Shown here: one piece after another, positions 4,482 to 6,871 of the stretch | Layout: each line of letters begins with the position of its first letter | How positions within the stretch are numbered: the stretch's first letter is position 1 | Origin: RGIG8775 sp045537235 | GTDB taxonomy: Bacteria; Bacillota; Clostridia; Oscillospirales; CAG-272 | DNA length: 6,871 nucleotides | Direction: 5' to 3' | Assembly (NCBI GenBank): GCA_045537235.1 | Contig: JAZSPB010000091.1 | Location: 1-6,871, forward strand | Notes under the pieces: generated by a model | Seen by the model: only the letters and a program-made list of their open reading frames with translations | Database searches by the model: none | Told to the model about the DNA's origin: nothing | Position numbers and translations under genes: made by a program

Positions 4482-6599
4482 TCAACTGATCGACCCACCG
4501 TCTGCGGCGAACATGGAACGAACCTCGGTGGCAAGAAGGGGGTGATCTGCCAGATCGGGGGATGCATCTACCAAAGCGGCCGCTTCTTCGAAGGCGTTTT
4601 TCATAAGAGTGTCGTCGGTGCACATATCGGCAATGCGGAAGTTGACGCCACCGCTTTGGCGGAGGGAGCCTGCCGTATCGCGAAGAAAGTCTCCGGGTCC
4701 GCGGAGCTTCAAGTCACTTTCTGCAATCTCATAACCGTCGTGAGTGGCACACATGGTGCGAAGACGTTTTACTGCTGTTTCGCCGCGGCTGTCGGACACC
4801 AAAACGCAGTAGGATTTCCGTGAGCCGCGTCCTACACGTCCGCGAAGCTGGTGAAGCTGAGAAAGACCAAACCGCTCGGCATTTTCTACGATCATCAGAT
4901 TGGCATTGGGGACATTGACACCCACCTCAATAACCGTGGTCGAAACCAAAATGCCGATCTCACCGCGAGCAAAATTGCCCATGACTTTTTCTTTTTCGGA
5001 ACTTTTCATCTTGCCGTGAATGAAGGCGGAAGGGATATCGGGAAATTTTGCAGCCACCTCTCGGGCATACTCTACTGCCGCTTTAAGAGGGGGTTTTTTT
5101 TCGGCAAATCCATAGTCGGTGATGTCAGAGAGGGTGACTTCGTTTTCGTCCTCCTTGTCCGATTCCTCTACGGCGGGGCAGACGATATATACCTGTCCTC
5201 CCTCTTCAATTTGTTTTCGGATAAATCCGTCGAGACGGGCTCGGTAGGATTCATTTACAAGAAATGTATCCACTTTTTGCCGTCCCGGGGGGATCTCGTC
5301 GATCCTTGTCATGTCAAGGTCACCAAAGAGAGCCAGCGCCATAGACCTGGGAATCGGAGTGGCACTCATGACCAGCATATGAACGCGCTCGCCTTTTTTG
5401 GCAAGGAGCGCACGTTGTTCTACACCGAATCGGTGTTGCTCATCCACCACCACAAGCCCGAGACGGGCAAACTCCACCCCGTCGGTCAAAAGTGCTTGTG
5501 TGCCTATCAAAATATCAATTTCACCTGCGGAAAGTCTTTCACGCACTTTCTTTTTCTGTGGAGCCGTCATAGCTCCCACAAGGAGCTCACAGCGGATTCC
5601 CAGTCTGCCGAAAAGAGGGATCAAATCTTCTGCGTGCTGTCGGGCGAGGATTTCGGTGGGAGCCATGAGCGAGGACTGGTAGCCGCTTCGAACAGCCATA
5701 AGCATGGCCGCCGCCGCACAGACCGTTTTGCCGCATCCAACATCACCTACGAGAATGCGTCCCATGGGAATATCTTTGGAAACATCGTTGGCAATATCGC
5801 GAATAGCGCGCGTCTGGGCATTTGTCAGTCGGAAAGCTAAAAGATCTTCCAAGGCTTTGGTATCGGTCTCATGCAAGATCGGAGCGCCCGATTCCCGTTG
5901 CCGTTTGAGATTGACGCGAAGCCCTAAAGCATATAGAAACAGTTCGTCAAATATCAGACGCTTTTTGGCAGCCGCCAGTTCTTCAAAACTCTGCGGGAAA
6001 TGAATGCCTCGAAGGGCAGAGATCCTTGTACATAGCTTGTGCTTGAGGCGAATGTCTTCCGGCAGAAAATCTCGGATATCTTTGACGCCCAAAGAGAGAA
6101 CGGTAGAGATCCCTTGGGCGATCTGTTTTTGTGAAAGCCCCTCGGTCAGCGGATATATGGGGGTAAAGGGGGGCAACGATACACCGTCCCGATAAGGCTC
6201 GTAAGCAGGAGAGGAGAGCACAGGTTTCCCCCGATCGTTTTCCACTTTTCCAAAAAAACGGAACGTGGAGCCCGGAGAAAAGACGGTCTTGAGATAGTCC
6301 TGATTGAAAAAGACGATCTCGCAAACACCGCTGTCATCATAGGCGCGGAACTTGAGCAGAGACATTCCGCGGCGAATGAGAGATGTGCGCGGCGCTGTCG
6401 CCACGGTCAAAATGACCGAACACTTTGAAAGTCCGTCACATTCCGCAAGAAGCCGAACATCGCCCCGATTTTCGTAAGCGCGGGGGAAATGTAACAAAAG
6501 ATCTCCAAAGGTCTTAATGCCAAGCCGACCGTAGGCTTTTCCCCGTGCCTCACCAATGCCGGGGAGCGATGTGATATTCATCTGAAAAAATCCTGCCAT
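4482..6599 (-). CDS. recG: ATP-dependent DNA helicase RecG
   Basis: RecG is a double-strand DNA translocase that remodels stalled replication forks and branch-migrates Holliday junctions in the nucleoid. The 705-aa chain has the full layout: an N-terminal wedge region with LPGIGEARGKAYGRLGIKT (12-30), an OB-like domain (about 60-130), helicase lobe 1 with GDVGCGKT (285-292), MAPTEILA (312-319), the box DEQH (386-389) and SATPIPRS (412-419), and lobe 2 with FIHGKMK (526-532), STTVIEVGVNVP (553-564) and QLRGRVGR (584-591). The C-terminal TRG motif is DLKLRGPGDFL (629-639) and RQSG (647-650), with a spacer of about six extra residues compared with the usual GDFxGxxQSG. ATG 6599 lies seven bases after AAGGAGG. 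It stands alone with its own promoter, GC-richer than the left of the window, between inverted repeat copies A and B. Confidence 0.97.
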   Translation of the reverse strand: MAGFFQMNITSLPGIGEARGKAYGRLGIKTFGDLLLHFPRAYENRGDVRLLAECDGLSKCSVILTVATAPRTSLIRRGMSLLKFRAYDDSGVCEIVFFNQDYLKTVFSPGSTFRFFGKVENDRGKPVLSSPAYEPYRDGVSLPPFTPIYPLTEGLSQKQIAQGISTVLSLGVKDIRDFLPEDIRLKHKLCTRISALRGIHFPQSFEELAAAKKRLIFDELFLYALGLRVNLKRQRESGAPILHETDTKALEDLLAFRLTNAQTRAIRDIANDVSKDIPMGRILVGDVGCGKTVCAAAAMLMAVRSGYQSSLMAPTEILARQHAEDLIPLFGRLGIRCELLVGAMTAPQKKKVRERLSAGEIDILIGTQALLTDGVEFARLGLVVVDEQHRFGVEQRALLAKKGERVHMLVMSATPIPRSMALALFGDLDMTRIDEIPPGRQKVDTFLVNESYRARLDGFIRKQIEEGGQVYIVCPAVEESDKEDENEVTLSDITDYGFAEKKPPLKAAVEYAREVAAKFPDIPSAFIHGKMKSSEKEKVMGNFARGEIGILVSTTVIEVGVNVPNANLMIVENAERFGLSQLHQLRGRVGRGSRKSYCVLVSDSRGETAVKRLRTMCATHDGYEIAESDLKLRGPGDFLRDTAGSLRQSGGVNFRIADMCTDDTLMKNAFEEAAALVDASPDLADHPLLATEVRSMFAADGGSIS

Positions 6600-6631
6600 C
6601 TCTGTTCCTCCTTCCGTAAAAGGTATTTATT

Positions 6632-6660
6632 ATTTTACCACGATTTTTCGATGGAGTCAA
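6632..6660 (-). promoter_or_regulatory. recG promoter
   Basis: On the - strand TTGACT (6660-6655), 17 bp, then TAAAAT (6637-6632) with an extended -10 TG (6640-6639). The predicted start is near 6625, giving a leader of about 25 nt that holds AAGGAGG (6613-6607 on the - strand). Confidence 0.8.
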
Positions 6661-6670
6661 GGATTTATTT

Positions 6671-6784
6671 TTATGGGAAGGGGCGCCTGCGGGCGCAGGA
6701 GGTCGCTTTTTTGAAAAAAAGCTCCGCAAAAAACTTTTGATCCGCGCCCTTTTTGTAGTTTGTGCGAACATGGCGATACTCCAC
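6671..6784 (-). repeat. Intergenic repeat family, copy B (upstream of recG, inverted)
   Basis: The core 6683-6739 is copy A in reverse complement with one substitution in 57 bp, including the hairpin GCGCC-TGCG-GGCGC (6683-6696 on the + strand). Read on the - strand from 6784 it gives VEYRHVRTNYKKGADQKF and then FAELFFKKATSCARRR, ending at a TAA at 6673-6671. This resembles copy A well beyond the core. It lies just upstream of the recG promoter. Confidence 0.8.
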
Positions 6785-6787
6785 GAG

Positions 6788-6871
6788 GTGCAGTGTGTTC
6801 ACTCAAACATCATTAAGGGCGCGGATCAAAAGTTTTTGCGGAGCTTTTTTCAAAAAGCGACCTCCCGCGCC
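6788..6871 (+). repeat. Intergenic repeat family, copy C (cut by the window edge)
   Basis: The core begins at 6827 and runs off the edge. AAGGGCGCGGATCAAAAG (6815-6832) is the exact reverse complement of 6734-6751 in copy B, so B and C form a long inverted repeat with about 63 bp between arms. The three homopolymer tracts are each one base shorter than in A and B (T5, T6, A5 against T6, T7, A6). The frame from 6788 reads VQCVHSNIIKGADQKF, again related to A and B, but the shorter T tract then shifts it. Apart from repeats B and C and the recG promoter, bases 6600-6871 show no gene. Confidence 0.75.

Noticed and set aside
4851..5840. Long open frame (329 codons) on the + strand inside recG
   Set aside because: It is fully antisense to well-conserved RecG helicase motifs, has no ribosome binding site and has an unnatural composition. 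It is a shadow of the recG codons.
4424..6739. recG as cargo of a composite transposon bounded by inverted repeats A and B
   Set aside because: There is no transposase or target-site duplication, recG is a core gene with its own normal promoter, and a third copy lies just outside. Dispersed intergenic repeats are the simpler reading.

Overview
The window looks like chromosomal DNA from a low-to-mid GC Firmicute, probably a gut-type member of the Clostridia (Oscillospirales-like). This is inferred from strong AGGAGG-type ribosome binding sites, sigma-A-type promoters with extended -10 boxes, an ECF sigma factor paired with a DUF4367 membrane protein, and the RecG sequence. No rRNA or marker gene fixes the lineage. 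Bases 1-4260 are AT-rich and hold small, mostly lineage-specific genes on the + strand. Bases 4480-6600 are visibly GC-richer and hold one housekeeping gene, recG, on the - strand. The left part therefore reads as accessory DNA set beside core chromosome.

Layout. Bases 1-135 form a string of compact hairpins that resembles the right end and guide-RNA scaffold of an IS200/IS605 (tnpB-type) element whose body lies outside the window. It abuts a GTAATAAGTAA-type repeat and a terminator. A promoter follows, then a complete four-helix-bundle (23S rRNA intervening-sequence family) gene at 324-674. Next come a 74-aa unknown protein (751-975), a broken unknown gene (1003-1230) whose 3' part has been replaced by the C-terminal remnant of a second four-helix-bundle gene (1137-1280), and a small four-helix membrane protein (1300-1677). 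Bases 1711-1900 hold a terminator and an array of small hairpins. A perfect sigma-A consensus promoter then drives a 157-aa unknown protein (1975-2448).

Bases 2524-3861 are a two-gene operon. It encodes an ECF-like sigma factor, probably starting at TTG 2603, and an overlapping single-pass membrane protein with a DUF4367-type outer domain, the likely partner or anti-sigma factor. A hairpin terminator at 3941-3992 runs straight into the ribosome binding site of an 88-aa membrane protein (3993-4259), which has its own terminator.

recG (4482-6599, - strand) has its own promoter and is flanked by inverted copies of a 57-bp repeat that match at 56 of 57 positions. A third, shorter-tract copy runs off the right edge. 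The most notable points are the four-helix-bundle remnant spliced into another gene, two genes whose ribosome binding site sits inside a terminator-like hairpin, the repeat family around recG with a reading frame that continues upstream of its core, and the hairpin array at 1751-1900. I did not see a clear new multi-gene system such as a defence island or toxin locus.
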